Source: Flavobacterium sp. (GTDB taxonomy: Bacteria > Bacteroidota > Bacteroidia > Flavobacteriales > Flavobacteriaceae). Taken from it: a DNA stretch of 64,000 bases. A model generated the notes under the pieces. That model was not told where the DNA came from and searched no databases. It was given only the letters and a program-made list of their open reading frames with translations. Shown in pieces: positions 1-7,024 of the stretch. The position numbers and the translations under genes were made by a program. The DNA lies in NCBI GenBank assembly GCA_016714905.1, contig JADKBW010000005.1, positions 124,001 through 188,000 on the forward strand, in the 5' to 3' direction. Positions within the stretch are counted from its first letter, which is position 1, and every line of letters begins with the position of its first letter.

Positions 1-1
1 C

Positions 2-717
2 GGAGATAAAATGCATACGGCTTTACACGAAGTAGTGGGTCACGCTTCAGGTCAGATTAATCCTGGAGTAGGAACACCAAAAGAAACATTGAAAAGTTAT
101 GCCTCAACTTTAGAAGAAGGAAGAGCCGATTTGGTTGGATTGTATTATTTGTACAACCCAAAATTGCAGGAAATTGGATTGGTTGACGACTGGAAGAAAT
201 TGGGGATGGAATCCTACGATGGTTATATCCGAAACGGATTGATGATGCAGTTGGCTCGTTTAGAATTAGGAGCCAATATTGAGGAAGCGCATATGCGAAA
301 CCGCCAATGGGTGAGTGCTTGGTTTTTGAAAAAGGCCAAAAGGACAATGTAATTGAGAAAATTACCCGTGATGACAAAACCTATTTCAACATCAATGATT
401 ATGAAAAATTACACGATTTGTTTGGTCAGCTTTTGAGAGAAGTACAACGAATCAAATCAGAAGGAGATTACAATGCGGGCAAGAACTTAGTTGAAAATTA
501 CGGAGTAAAAGTCGATCAAAAATTGCATGCAGAAGTGTTGGAGCGTTGCAAACAGTTTACAGCGGCACCTTACAATGGATTTGTCAACCCAGTTTTGGTT
601 CCTAAAGCAGATGATAAAGGAAACATCATCGCAATAGAAGTGCAACAACCTAAGAGTTTTGCCGAGCAAATGTTGTATTATTCTAAAAACTACAGTTTCT
701 TACCGCTAGAAAATTAG
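2..717 (+). CDS. Dipeptidyl peptidase III (M49), C-terminal part, one frameshift
   Basis: Zinc metallopeptidase that removes dipeptides from peptide N-termini. The reading frame is open from the window edge, so the N-terminal part is missing. The M49 zinc motif HEVVGH is encoded at 26-43, and the third zinc-ligand region (EEGRADLVG) follows about 25 residues later. The frame starting at base 2 is clean to about 322 (…NRQWVSAW), then stops at 352. The homologous continuation (VFEKGQKDNVIEK) resumes one frame lower and runs to 717. One missing G in the TGG/GTTTTT stretch near 322 restores a single protein. The family assignment is secure. Whether the break is real or an error is open, but the downstream half is well conserved in character, which favours error. 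Confidence 0.85.
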
Positions 718-731
718 AATAGAAATGTTGA

Positions 732-766
732 AAAAAGATGCCCGCCTAGTGTGGGCATTTTCTTTT
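732..766. terminator. Bidirectional terminator after DPP III
   Basis: The hairpin ATGCCC/GGGCAT is flanked by an A-run on the left and TTTTCTTTT on the right. It lies between the convergent DPP III gene and the small gene ending at 765, and can serve both. Confidence 0.7.
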
Positions 767-1046
767 AAAAGAAATAGTTTTCTGAAATGTATCGTTTAAT
801 TTTATTTAGACTTCTAGTTGATTGAGGTAGTTCTTCTTTGAGAATTCGCTCTATTTTTTCGAAAGTACATTTCATTCCTAAGTTCTTCAACTCCATATAA
901 CTGTTGATGAAAAGTAAGACTTCGTAACCTTCCTCAAGATCTAATTCTATTGTGTCTTTGAACCGAATTTTCTTTGGAAAGTTCTTCGCTGTTTCCGGAT
1001 TCCAGCGGTAGGAATACCGCAAATCATTTTCCGTAAAAGTTGCCAT
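765..1046 (-). CDS. Conserved-looking 93 aa cytoplasmic protein, unknown function
   Basis: I do not recognise the family. The protein is hydrophilic, has no signal or membrane segment, and contains alternating charged helices (for example FEKIERILKEELPQSTRSLNKIKRY), suggesting a small alpha-helical fold. Its start is supported by an exact TAnnTTTG promoter box 20 bases upstream (1066-1073). It is convergent with DPP III and shares that terminator. It follows the small membrane protein gene on the same strand, but with its own promoter and a 12-bp tandem repeat in between. Confidence 0.6.
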   Translation of the reverse strand: MATFTENDLRYSYRWNPETAKNFPKKIRFKDTIELDLEEGYEVLLFINSYMELKNLGMKCTFEKIERILKEELPQSTRSLNKIKRYISENYFF

Positions 1047-1065
1047 CTTATTCGAATTTGAATGA

Positions 1066-1073
1066 CAAAGTTA
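1066..1073 (-). promoter_or_regulatory. Promoter -7 box (TAACTTTG) for the gene at 765-1046
   Basis: Matches the Bacteroidetes -7 consensus TAnnTTTG on the minus strand, about 20 bases before the ATG. Confidence 0.5.
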
Positions 1074-1096
1074 AAGAATGAATTTGAGGGAAAATA

Positions 1097-1144
1097 AGGG
1101 TTTTCCGCAGGGTTTTCCGCAGGGTTTTCCGTAGGGTTTCCCCT
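1097..1144. repeat. 12-bp tandem repeat, four units
   Basis: Unit AGGGTTTTCCGC is repeated as three near-perfect copies (the third ends in T) plus a decayed fourth (AGGGTTTCCCCT). The array touches the stop codon of the small membrane protein gene and lies just upstream of the next gene's promoter. It is too short and lacks spacers, so it is not CRISPR. Confidence 0.85.
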
Positions 1145-1331
1145 AACGTTTTAAGAAGACTTTAATCAAAAAAAGAATTAGGATAAATAGTATAAAAGCA
1201 AAAAGGACTTTATAACTGCCTTTATAGAATTTTTTATGAATTTGGATATCTTTCCGATAAGCAAATACCATTACTAAAATGAAGCTAACTAAAAATAAAG
1301 CCGCGAAAACCCACTGACCTGTCGAAAACAT
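1143..1331 (-). CDS. Small membrane protein with two TM helices (62 aa)
   Basis: Unknown function. I chose the ATG at 1331 because an exact promoter box (1349-1356) lies just upstream; longer in-frame starts would lie upstream of that promoter. Two hydrophobic segments (about residues 6-23 and 40-58) are separated by a basic loop (YRKDIQIHKKFYKGSYK), and the end is KVFLKR. This is the layout of a small inner-membrane hairpin protein. It is divergent from the pyrophosphohydrolase gene at 1411. Confidence 0.6.
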   Translation of the reverse strand: MFSTGQWVFAALFLVSFILVMVFAYRKDIQIHKKFYKGSYKVLFAFILFILILFLIKVFLKR

Positions 1332-1348
1332 TGTGATAAATTTTTTGG

Positions 1349-1356
1349 CAAATGTA
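1349..1356 (-). promoter_or_regulatory. Promoter -7 box (TACATTTG) for the 62 aa membrane protein
   Basis: Exact TAnnTTTG on the minus strand, 18 bases before the chosen ATG. It is the main reason for the short start. Confidence 0.5.
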
Positions 1357-1410
1357 ATCATTAGTAGCTTAATGTTTTTATTTTGCAGTAGTAATTCAAA
1401 CCTGCTACTT

Positions 1411-1794
1411 ATGCAAAAACAACTTCTTGCGGTCAAAGAATTTCATACCGCTTTCGCCATTGGACACAGTGAACATCCTAGAGCTGACTTGGGTGAAACC
1501 AAAAAAATGCTTCGTTTTAATTTGATGAAAGAAGAAAACGAAGAATATCTTGAAGCCGTTCAAAATAATGATGTAATTGAAATTGCGGATGCGCTTGGCG
1601 ATATGCTTTACATTTTGTGTGGAACTATTATCGAACACGGATTGCAACATAAAATAGAGGAAGTTTTCGACGAAATTCAGCGCAGTAATATGAGCAAATT
1701 AGATGAAGACGGAAATCCTATTTATCGCGAAGATGGAAAAGTGATGAAAGGACCAAATTATTTCAAGCCGGATTTTTCAAAAATACTCAGATAG
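1411..1794 (+). CDS. Nucleoside triphosphate pyrophosphohydrolase (MazG/PRA-PH-like)
   Basis: All-alpha NTP pyrophosphohydrolase of the phosphoribosyl-ATP pyrophosphohydrolase-like type, expected to cleave NTPs to NMP and PPi, probably as a house-cleaning enzyme. The Mg-binding motif is visible as KEENEEYLEA followed by EIADALGDMLYILCG (the ExxE…ExxD pattern). The C-terminal half carries a substrate-loop type segment (SNMSKLDEDGNP). 127 aa is usual for the stand-alone family. The ATG at 1411 is used because the open frame upstream (from 1333) overlaps the divergent promoter region and codes for unrelated hydrophobic residues. Confidence 0.8.
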   Translation: MQKQLLAVKEFHTAFAIGHSEHPRADLGETKKMLRFNLMKEENEEYLEAVQNNDVIEIADALGDMLYILCGTIIEHGLQHKIEEVFDEIQRSNMSKLDEDGNPIYREDGKVMKGPNYFKPDFSKILR

Positions 1795-1824
1795 TTGATA
1801 ATTTTTTCAAATAGTAAACCAAAG

Positions 1825-1856
1825 AAAAAGGCGTGATTCTTTTACCACGCCTTTTT
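1825..1856. terminator. Bidirectional terminator between pyrophosphohydrolase gene and ilvE
   Basis: Perfect stem AAAAAGGCGTG/CACGCCTTTTT with a 10-base loop lies between two convergent genes, with T-runs on both strands. Confidence 0.9.
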
Positions 1857-1879
1857 AATTATCAGTTATTAATTATCCA

Positions 1880-2945
1880 TTACACTTTAACCATCCAACC
1901 AAAAGTATCTTCTGCTAGACGATATTGAATATTGGTCAATTTTTCTTTTAATTCTAGAGCAATTGAGTTTTCAATTTTAGGTAATTCGTAGTAAACATCT
2001 TGATACGAAAACCCAACAATTGGATTCACAACCGCTGCTGTACCAGCGCCAAAAATCTCTTTCAAACTACCATCTTTTGCCCCTTGAATGATTTCAGAAA
2101 CAAGTACTGATCGCTCTTCAATTTTGACTCCGTCTCTTTTTGCAATCGCAATCAAACTTTTACGAGTAACACCATCCAGAATTCTTTCACTAGTTGGAGC
2201 CGTAAAAAGTGTGTCATTTATTCGAAAGAAAACGTTCATTGTGCCTGCTTCTTCCAATTTGGTATGTGTGGCATCGTCGGTCCAAATGATTTGTTGGAAA
2301 CCTTTTTCGTTGGCTAACTTTGTCGGATAAAATTGCGCGGAATAATTTCCTGCTGCTTTTGCTGCCCGATTCCACCATTGGCAGCATGACTATAGTGCTC
2401 GGCGATCAAGACTTTCACTTCTCCAGAATAATACGATTTTGCAGGTGATAGGATTATCATAAATCGATATTGTGTAGAAGGTGCAGCAATTACACCACTT
2501 CCAATTGCAATCATAAAAGGACGAATATATAGGGTATTTCCCAATCCTTTTTTTACCCAATTCCGTTCTAAATCTAAAAGTTGATGCAAACCACTCATAA
2601 AAATATCTTCTGGAATTTCAGGCATTGCCATACGAACCGCAGACTTATTTAATCGGTCCAAATTCTGATCGGGGCGAAATAACCAAACATCATCGTTTTC
2701 GTCTTTATAAGCTTTCATCCCTTCAAAAATGGCTTGCCCGTAATGAAACACTTTTGCAGAAGGATCTATCAAAAAGGGTTCGTAGGGTTTAATACTTGTT
2801 TTTGCCATTTCCCTTCTTTAAAATCGCAAACAAACATATGATCGGTAAAAACACTTCCAAAAGAAAGGTTTTCAAAGTCGACAGATTCTATTTTTGAGTG
2901 AGGAACAGTTACGATATCGATTTCGTGAGTAATATTTGAACTCAT
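1880..2945 (-). CDS. ilvE: Branched-chain amino acid aminotransferase, two frameshifts
   Basis: PLP-dependent aminotransferase class IV that interconverts Leu/Ile/Val with their 2-oxo acids. Three pieces are read in different frames. The N-terminus starts at ATG 2945 (MSSNITHEIDIV…EGKWQK). The middle continues as TSIKPYEPF…GQAIFEGMKAYKDE…GNTLYIRPFM…SHAANGGIG. The C-terminal part runs through TKLEEAGTMNVFFRI and SERILDGVTRKSLI to the end at 1880. Each junction needs one missing base: an A in the A-run (T-run on this strand) at 2799-2803, and one base near 2364-2368. Together they make about 355 residues, the normal family length. Two independent one-base losses in a core biosynthetic gene with perfect motifs point to sequence error. 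Confidence 0.88.
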
Positions 2946-3195
2946 TATAGAGAAGTTTTTAAGTGTAATAAAAATATAAGTTATTGATAATGAACGTAAA
3001 GCAATTAAAATAAGACTTAGCTATTTTTATTCACTTATTTTAGGCTAAAATAATAAAATTACACCATTTTAATAATTTGTCATGAATTATTTTGTCAGTT
3101 TTTGTAATAATGAAGTATTACCCTTAATTTGATTCTATTTTGTTAATTGGTATCAAAAAACTTTAAGTTATTTTCTTTTCAACAGCATAAGTAGC

Positions 3196-3203
3196 TATTT
3201 TTG
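3196..3203 (+). promoter_or_regulatory. Promoter -7 box (TATTTTTG) for the DUF4920 operon
   Basis: Exact TAnnTTTG match, 25 bases before the ATG at 3228, at the end of a 280-base AT-rich intergenic region that otherwise shows no gene. Confidence 0.6.
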
Positions 3204-3227
3204 TCGCAACTATAAATTCACTTTGGT

Positions 3228-3722
3228 ATGATACTTAGAAGCTTCTTTATTTCATTTGTTCTTATTTTAACAAGTTGTAAATATTCAATTACTACGGACA
3301 ACTCGGATATTTCTTATGCCTCTTTTGGTGACAGTATTACAGCTGAGAATGCAATTTCAAAGGAAAGTCTTTTGGATCAATATCAGACGATGAAAGAAGG
3401 TGATACTATGAACCTAAAATTCATCTCTAAGATAAATGACGTTTGTCAAAAGAAAGGATGTTGGATGAATGTTGATTTAGGAAAAAATGAGCAGGCATTT
3501 ATAAAATTTAAAGACTATGGCTTCTTTATGCCATTAAATGCTAAAGGTGAAGAAGTGATTGTCAATGGAAAAGCTTTTCTTGCCATTGAAAGTGTTGATG
3601 AACAAAAACATTACGCAAAAGATGCTGGTAAATCGCAAGCGGCTATTGATAGTATCACGACGCCAATAAAAACCTATTCTTTTTTAGCTGACGGTGTGTT
3701 AATTAAAAACAATGAAAAATAA
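3228..3722 (+). CDS. DUF4920 lipoprotein
   Basis: Predicted exported lipoprotein. It has a hydrophobic N-terminus ending in a lipobox LTSC (Cys 17). The DUF4920 core lies around residues 60-155 and includes the conserved cysteine pair in DVCQKKGCWM and the GYFMP-type segment (YGFFMPLNAKGEEV). The molecular role of the family is not established. The conserved Cys-x4-Cys could bind metal or form a disulfide. The gene overlaps the next by 11 bases, so it is translationally coupled to the haem-motif lipoprotein and probably to mnmD. Confidence 0.8.
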   Translation: MILRSFFISFVLILTSCKYSITTDNSDISYASFGDSITAENAISKESLLDQYQTMKEGDTMNLKFISKINDVCQKKGCWMNVDLGKNEQAFIKFKDYGFFMPLNAKGEEVIVNGKAFLAIESVDEQKHYAKDAGKSQAAIDSITTPIKTYSFLADGVLIKNNEK

Positions 3723-4158
3723 AGTACTCATATTGTATTTGTTTTTGACTTTTATTGGTTGTGCCAAAAAGGAGTCGAAAGTGAAGGACGAATCCTGTTC
3801 AAAAGAATCAAAAGGAAAATCATTTAAGATGTACGAAATGTCTGAAATGTCAACATTGATGGAGCAGATGTATGTTGACAATCAACGATTGAAATCCAGG
3901 ATTTTAAGCGGTGATACCATTGGCAAGTTCCCCAATCACTTTCTTAAAATTCATAGTTCAGTGATGACCGATTCAACTGAAAATGACGAATTTTTCAAAC
4001 AACAAGCAAAATTGTTTATCAAAGCGCAGGAGCTAATCTATCAAGATCCGAAGAATGCTAAGCAACATTTTAATGAAGGTGTCGATGCCTGCTTGCAATG
4101 TCATGAAGTAAAATGTGGTGGGCCAATTCCAAAGATCAAGAAATTGTATATTCCATAA
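3712..4158 (+). CDS. Small lipoprotein with one CxxCH haem-binding motif
   Basis: The N-terminal signal ends in a lipobox (FIGCAKK, Cys 17), giving a periplasmic or outer-membrane lipoprotein of 148 aa. Near the C-terminus CLQCH is a c-type haem attachment site, followed by the downstream Met/Pro/Gly-rich segment, as in small monohaem proteins. The mid-region is a helical bundle candidate rich in Met and charged residues. No family name comes to mind beyond cytochrome c'-like hypotheticals of Bacteroidetes. Overlap with the DUF4920 gene suggests the two act in the same envelope process, possibly metal or redox handling; that is inference. Confidence 0.7.
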   Translation: MKNKVLILYLFLTFIGCAKKESKVKDESCSKESKGKSFKMYEMSEMSTLMEQMYVDNQRLKSRILSGDTIGKFPNHFLKIHSSVMTDSTENDEFFKQQAKLFIKAQELIYQDPKNAKQHFNEGVDACLQCHEVKCGGPIPKIKKLYIP

Positions 4159-4161
4159 TTG

Positions 4162-4827
4162 ATGAGGCGCGAAATACAAATTACTTCTGATGGCTCTACA
4201 ACAATTCATTTGCCGGATTGGGACGAAAATTATCATTCAAAACATGGCGCCATTCAGGAAGCAAAACATGTCTTTATAAAAAACGGTTTGTATTTGTATG
4301 AAAACTATCCTATAGTTGACATCCTAGAAATTGGTTTTGGGACTGGTTTGAACACGTTTATTACTTATTTGGAATCGAAGAAACGTCAACAGGCAATTAA
4401 CTATGTTGGTGTTGAAGCTTATCCAATTTCTGCGGAAGAAGTGTCGGCAATGAATTATGCAAAAGAACTGCATGCCATGGACGATTTTTCAGTTTTTCAA
4501 ATGATGCATTCTTGTGCCTGGGAGGAAAATAAAAAATTGTCAGACTTTTTTAATCTAACCAAAAGAAAGCAATTCTTCGAAACCATCGATGATCAGTCAG
4601 CATTTGATTTAATTTATTTTGATGCTTTTGGATACCGTGTTCAACCCGAATTATGGAGTGTTGCAGTATTTTCAAACATGTTTGCAGCGCTGAAACAGAA
4701 TGGCATATTGGTAACCTATGCAGCACGCGGCGTTGTAAAGCGCAATATGATTGAAGCTGGATTTACGGTTGAAAAACTCGAAGGCCCACCAGGCAAAAGA
4801 GAAATGTTTAGAGCAAGAAAGTCATAA
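4162..4827 (+). CDS. mnmD: tRNA (mnm5s2U34) methyltransferase MnmD
   Basis: SAM-dependent methyltransferase (DUF752/MnmD) that methylates the aminomethyl group on U34 of certain tRNAs. The SAM-binding motif is ILEIGFGTGLNTF near residue 55, followed by an acidic residue after the second strand (YVGVEAYP) and the catalytic-domain motif FDLIYFDAFGYRVQPELW. The C-terminal GPPGKREMFRA matches the substrate-side end of the family. There is no FAD-dependent MnmC1 domain, as usual in Bacteroidetes. I prefer ATG 4162 over the TTG codon three bases earlier. The gene starts three bases after the previous stop, so it is in the same operon. Confidence 0.9.
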   Translation: MRREIQITSDGSTTIHLPDWDENYHSKHGAIQEAKHVFIKNGLYLYENYPIVDILEIGFGTGLNTFITYLESKKRQQAINYVGVEAYPISAEEVSAMNYAKELHAMDDFSVFQMMHSCAWEENKKLSDFFNLTKRKQFFETIDDQSAFDLIYFDAFGYRVQPELWSVAVFSNMFAALKQNGILVTYAARGVVKRNMIEAGFTVEKLEGPPGKREMFRARKS

Positions 4828-4893
4828 TACTTTTTGATCGATTGCAATATTCCCAATTAACATTTCGTTTGTATAATAGATTCATTTTTTAAG

Positions 4894-4901
4894 TAAATTT
4901 G
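4894..4901 (+). promoter_or_regulatory. Promoter -7 box (TAAATTTG) for the first twin small protein
   Basis: Exact TAnnTTTG, giving a leader of roughly 38 bases before the ATG at 4945. Confidence 0.55.
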
Positions 4902-4944
4902 ATTTTGAATTAACCAACCCGTTCTTTAAATCCGTTATCCATTT

Positions 4945-5142
4945 ATGAAAAGAACCATGTTTGCTTACACCCAAAACATACTCGAAAGAGTGAGTTTCGA
5001 TCCATTACTATTCTGTAAGGAATTGGAAAAAGCGCTGAAAGTCCTTCTTCCTTACGAAATAGAACAACTTACAGAATGGCTTTTGAATTATACTATCGAA
5101 AGACCAGAATTAAGGCAATGTCTAATTTACGTCAACAAATAA
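4945..5142 (+). CDS. 65 aa protein, twin A
   Basis: Unknown function. It is clearly paralogous to the 64 aa protein at 5339-5533; both contain SFDP-x-LFCKEL, LLPYE-x-EQL and a short amphipathic C-terminal half. It has no signal peptide or TM segment and is predicted all-helical with one conserved Cys. The gene stands alone with its own promoter box upstream and its own intrinsic terminator immediately after the stop. Conservation between twins at the protein level, with free synonymous change, shows it is a real gene. It could be a small regulator or adaptor; no direct evidence decides. Confidence 0.8.
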   Translation: MKRTMFAYTQNILERVSFDPLLFCKELEKALKVLLPYEIEQLTEWLLNYTIERPELRQCLIYVNK

Positions 5143-5146
5143 AACT

Positions 5147-5176
5147 AAAAGAGCTTAAACGGCTCTTTTTTTTTTG
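5147..5176 (+). terminator. Terminator of twin A
   Basis: AAAAGAGC/GCTCTTTT stem with a 7-base loop followed by an uninterrupted T-run, starting four bases after the stop codon. Confidence 0.9.
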
Positions 5177-5338
5177 TGATACATTCACTAGCATATTTCA
5201 CTTTTGTAAGTTTATACTTTATTTATTTTAACAAATAATGTATTTCATCGGATTTTTATGTATTTAAACGGTATAATTTAGATTAAATTTTACATTTACC
5301 TCACGTTCTTATTAAGATAACCCCTAAATCTTACAATT

Positions 5339-5533
5339 ATGCCTAGAATGATCTACGACTACACTAAATCGGTGCTTGAGAGAGTGAGCTTCGATCCAGT
5401 ACTTTTTTGCAAAGAATTGCGTAAAGCAATCAAGAACTTGTTGCCATATGAGCTAGAGCAATTAAGGAAATGGTTACAGAATTTCACCAGTGAAAAGCCA
5501 GAACTTCAGCAATATATTACTATTGTGAATTGA
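5339..5533 (+). CDS. 64 aa protein, twin B
   Basis: Paralogue of twin A. The blocks YTKSVLERVSFDP, LFCKEL, LLPYELEQL and PELQQY are shared with small substitutions, including the single Cys. Function unknown. It is preceded by 160 bases of AT-rich DNA with a near-consensus box (TACATTTA, 5291-5298, 7 of 8) and followed directly by a strong terminator shared with oxyR, so it is also a single-gene transcription unit. Confidence 0.8.
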   Translation: MPRMIYDYTKSVLERVSFDPVLFCKELRKAIKNLLPYELEQLRKWLQNFTSEKPELQQYITIVN

Positions 5534-5538
5534 TATCG

Positions 5539-5566
5539 AAAAAGGAACTATTTGGTTCCTTTTTTA
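5539..5566. terminator. Bidirectional terminator between twin B and oxyR
   Basis: AAAAAGGAAC/GTTCCTTTTT hairpin. The oxyR stop codon lies at its right edge, so the two convergent genes share it. Confidence 0.9.
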
Positions 5567-6505
5567 TTTTTTAGGCATGGGGCTAATGATCTCGATATTT
5601 TGAAAAACGATGGCACCTTTGATAACGCCTGCGATGGTGCTCCGCAATGCATCTATAATTTGAATTTTTAATTCTGTCTTTGGAAAAATCAAACTGACTT
5701 CTCTTGCCGGTTTTGGTTCGACAAAGTGTTTCAATTTTAGTTTGTCGCTTTCTTTCAAATCTAAAGTATGCAAATAGGGCAATAAGGTAATTCCTAGACC
5801 TTCATCTGCCAATTTGATTAAAGTTTCAAAACTGCCACTCTCCAATTGAAAATGAGAGAAATCAGATTTACTAACATTTTTACATAAATTCAAAATTCCA
5901 TCACGAAAACAATGTCCATCTTGCAAAAGCAGAATTTCGTCTACGTCTAAATCACTGACTTCAATTTCATTTTTAGAATAGTACTTATGAGATTGCGGAA
6001 TGTATGCCATGAACGGTTCGAAATATAGAACAACTTCCTTGATTTTTTCTTCCATTAAAGGCGTTGCAGCAATGGCCGCATCAAGATGACCATTCTTGAG
6101 TTTTAGAATAATCTCATCGGTATTCAACTCTTCTATAATCAGTTTTACTTTTGGATATTTCTTAATGAAATTATTCAAAAACATCGGAAGTAATGTAGGC
6201 ATGATAGTCGGAATAATTCCCAATCGAAACTCACCTCCAATAAATCCTTTTTGCTGTTCAACGATGTCTTGCATGCGATCTGCTTCGTTGACAATATTCT
6301 TGGCTTGATTGACAATCTTTTGGCCAATTTCCGTTAGCTGAATTGGTTTTTTGCTTCTATCAAAAATCTGAATATTGAGTTCTTCTTCTACTTTTTGAAT
6401 TTGCATACTCAAGGTAGGCTGGGTGACGAAGCATTTTTCAGCGGCCAAGGTAAAATTCTTGTGCTCTGCAACTGCTAGTACATATTGTAGTTGAGTGATG
6501 GTCAT
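5564..6505 (-). CDS. oxyR: OxyR-type LysR regulator (peroxide sensor)
   Basis: LysR-family activator with an N-terminal winged helix (MTITQLQYVLAVAEHKNFTL, TQPTLSMQIQKVE) and a type 2 periplasmic-binding-like sensor domain. Both redox cysteines of OxyR are present in GHCFRDGILNLC. With the start at ATG 6505 they fall at residues 199 and 208, the same numbers as the classical peroxide-sensing pair of E. coli OxyR. The longer frame from 6529 is disfavoured because the promoter box (6527-6534) would lie inside it. The gene is divergent from the carbon-uptake operon, so it might regulate it, but OxyR genes usually act elsewhere in the genome; that link is unproven. Confidence 0.9.
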   Translation of the reverse strand: MTITQLQYVLAVAEHKNFTLAAEKCFVTQPTLSMQIQKVEEELNIQIFDRSKKPIQLTEIGQKIVNQAKNIVNEADRMQDIVEQQKGFIGGEFRLGIIPTIMPTLLPMFLNNFIKKYPKVKLIIEELNTDEIILKLKNGHLDAAIAATPLMEEKIKEVVLYFEPFMAYIPQSHKYYSKNEIEVSDLDVDEILLLQDGHCFRDGILNLCKNVSKSDFSHFQLESGSFETLIKLADEGLGITLLPYLHTLDLKESDKLKLKHFVEPKPAREVSLIFPKTELKIQIIDALRSTIAGVIKGAIVFQNIEIISPMPKK

Positions 6506-6526
6506 TTCAAATAGTTTTTTATGATG

Positions 6527-6534
6527 CAAATATA
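6527..6534 (-). promoter_or_regulatory. Promoter -7 box (TATATTTG) for oxyR
   Basis: Exact TAnnTTTG on the minus strand, 22 bases before the chosen oxyR ATG. Confidence 0.6.
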
Positions 6535-6661
6535 ATTACTATAAGCTAAAACTATATAAATTTACTTTTCTTTTAATATTGTTATGGCTTGTCATATTGT
6601 TTCTACTTGTTAATTGTTTAAGAATTAATAAGGATTTATTTTGATTACAATAAGGAACTCT

Positions 6662-6669
6662 TATTTTTG
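6662..6669 (+). promoter_or_regulatory. Promoter -7 box (TATTTTTG) of the carbon-uptake operon
   Basis: Exact TAnnTTTG match only four bases before the ATG at 6674. With normal spacing the transcript would begin at or within the start codon, implying a leaderless message or a downstream true start. Confidence 0.5.
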
Positions 6670-6673
6670 TTGA

Positions 6674-6961
6674 ATGAAATTAGTAGTAGGATTTCTTTTA
6701 GTACTTTTTGTAACATATATAGCAACGCCGACTTTTGTTATCTTGATAGAGAATGGTGCTGATATTTCATTAGATTATGATTTATCTGAAGAAGAAAATC
6801 AAAAAGAAAATAAAGAAATTAAATCTGATTTTACGCTTAAAACTCATTTAGAACATATTACTTTCAATACCGTTTTACGTAAAGCAATTATTCTAGAAAA
6901 TGTATTAAAACACAATACTATTTCTGAAGAAATTATCATTCCTCCCCCAAAATTAATTTAG
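6674..6961 (+). CDS. 95 aa exported or membrane-anchored small protein
   Basis: Unrecognised. A hydrophobic N-terminal segment (residues 2-26, VVGFLLVLFVTYIATPTFVILI) acts as signal or membrane anchor. A strongly acidic and charged stretch follows (DLSEEENQKENKEIKSD), then a soluble tail ending IIPPPKLI. It is the first gene before the SulP transporter, 63 bases away with no terminator between, so it is likely cotranscribed and could be an accessory of the transporter. That is inference from position. Confidence 0.6.
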   Translation: MKLVVGFLLVLFVTYIATPTFVILIENGADISLDYDLSEEENQKENKEIKSDFTLKTHLEHITFNTVLRKAIILENVLKHNTISEEIIIPPPKLI

Positions 6962-7024
6962 CACATCCGTATTTTGCTATGAACAATAGCGAAATAATAT
7001 ATTTGTATAAATTTAATTTAGGAC

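Noticed and set aside
1097..1144. CRISPR-like array
   Set aside because: Units are directly adjacent without spacers and only 12 bp long; no cas gene in the window.
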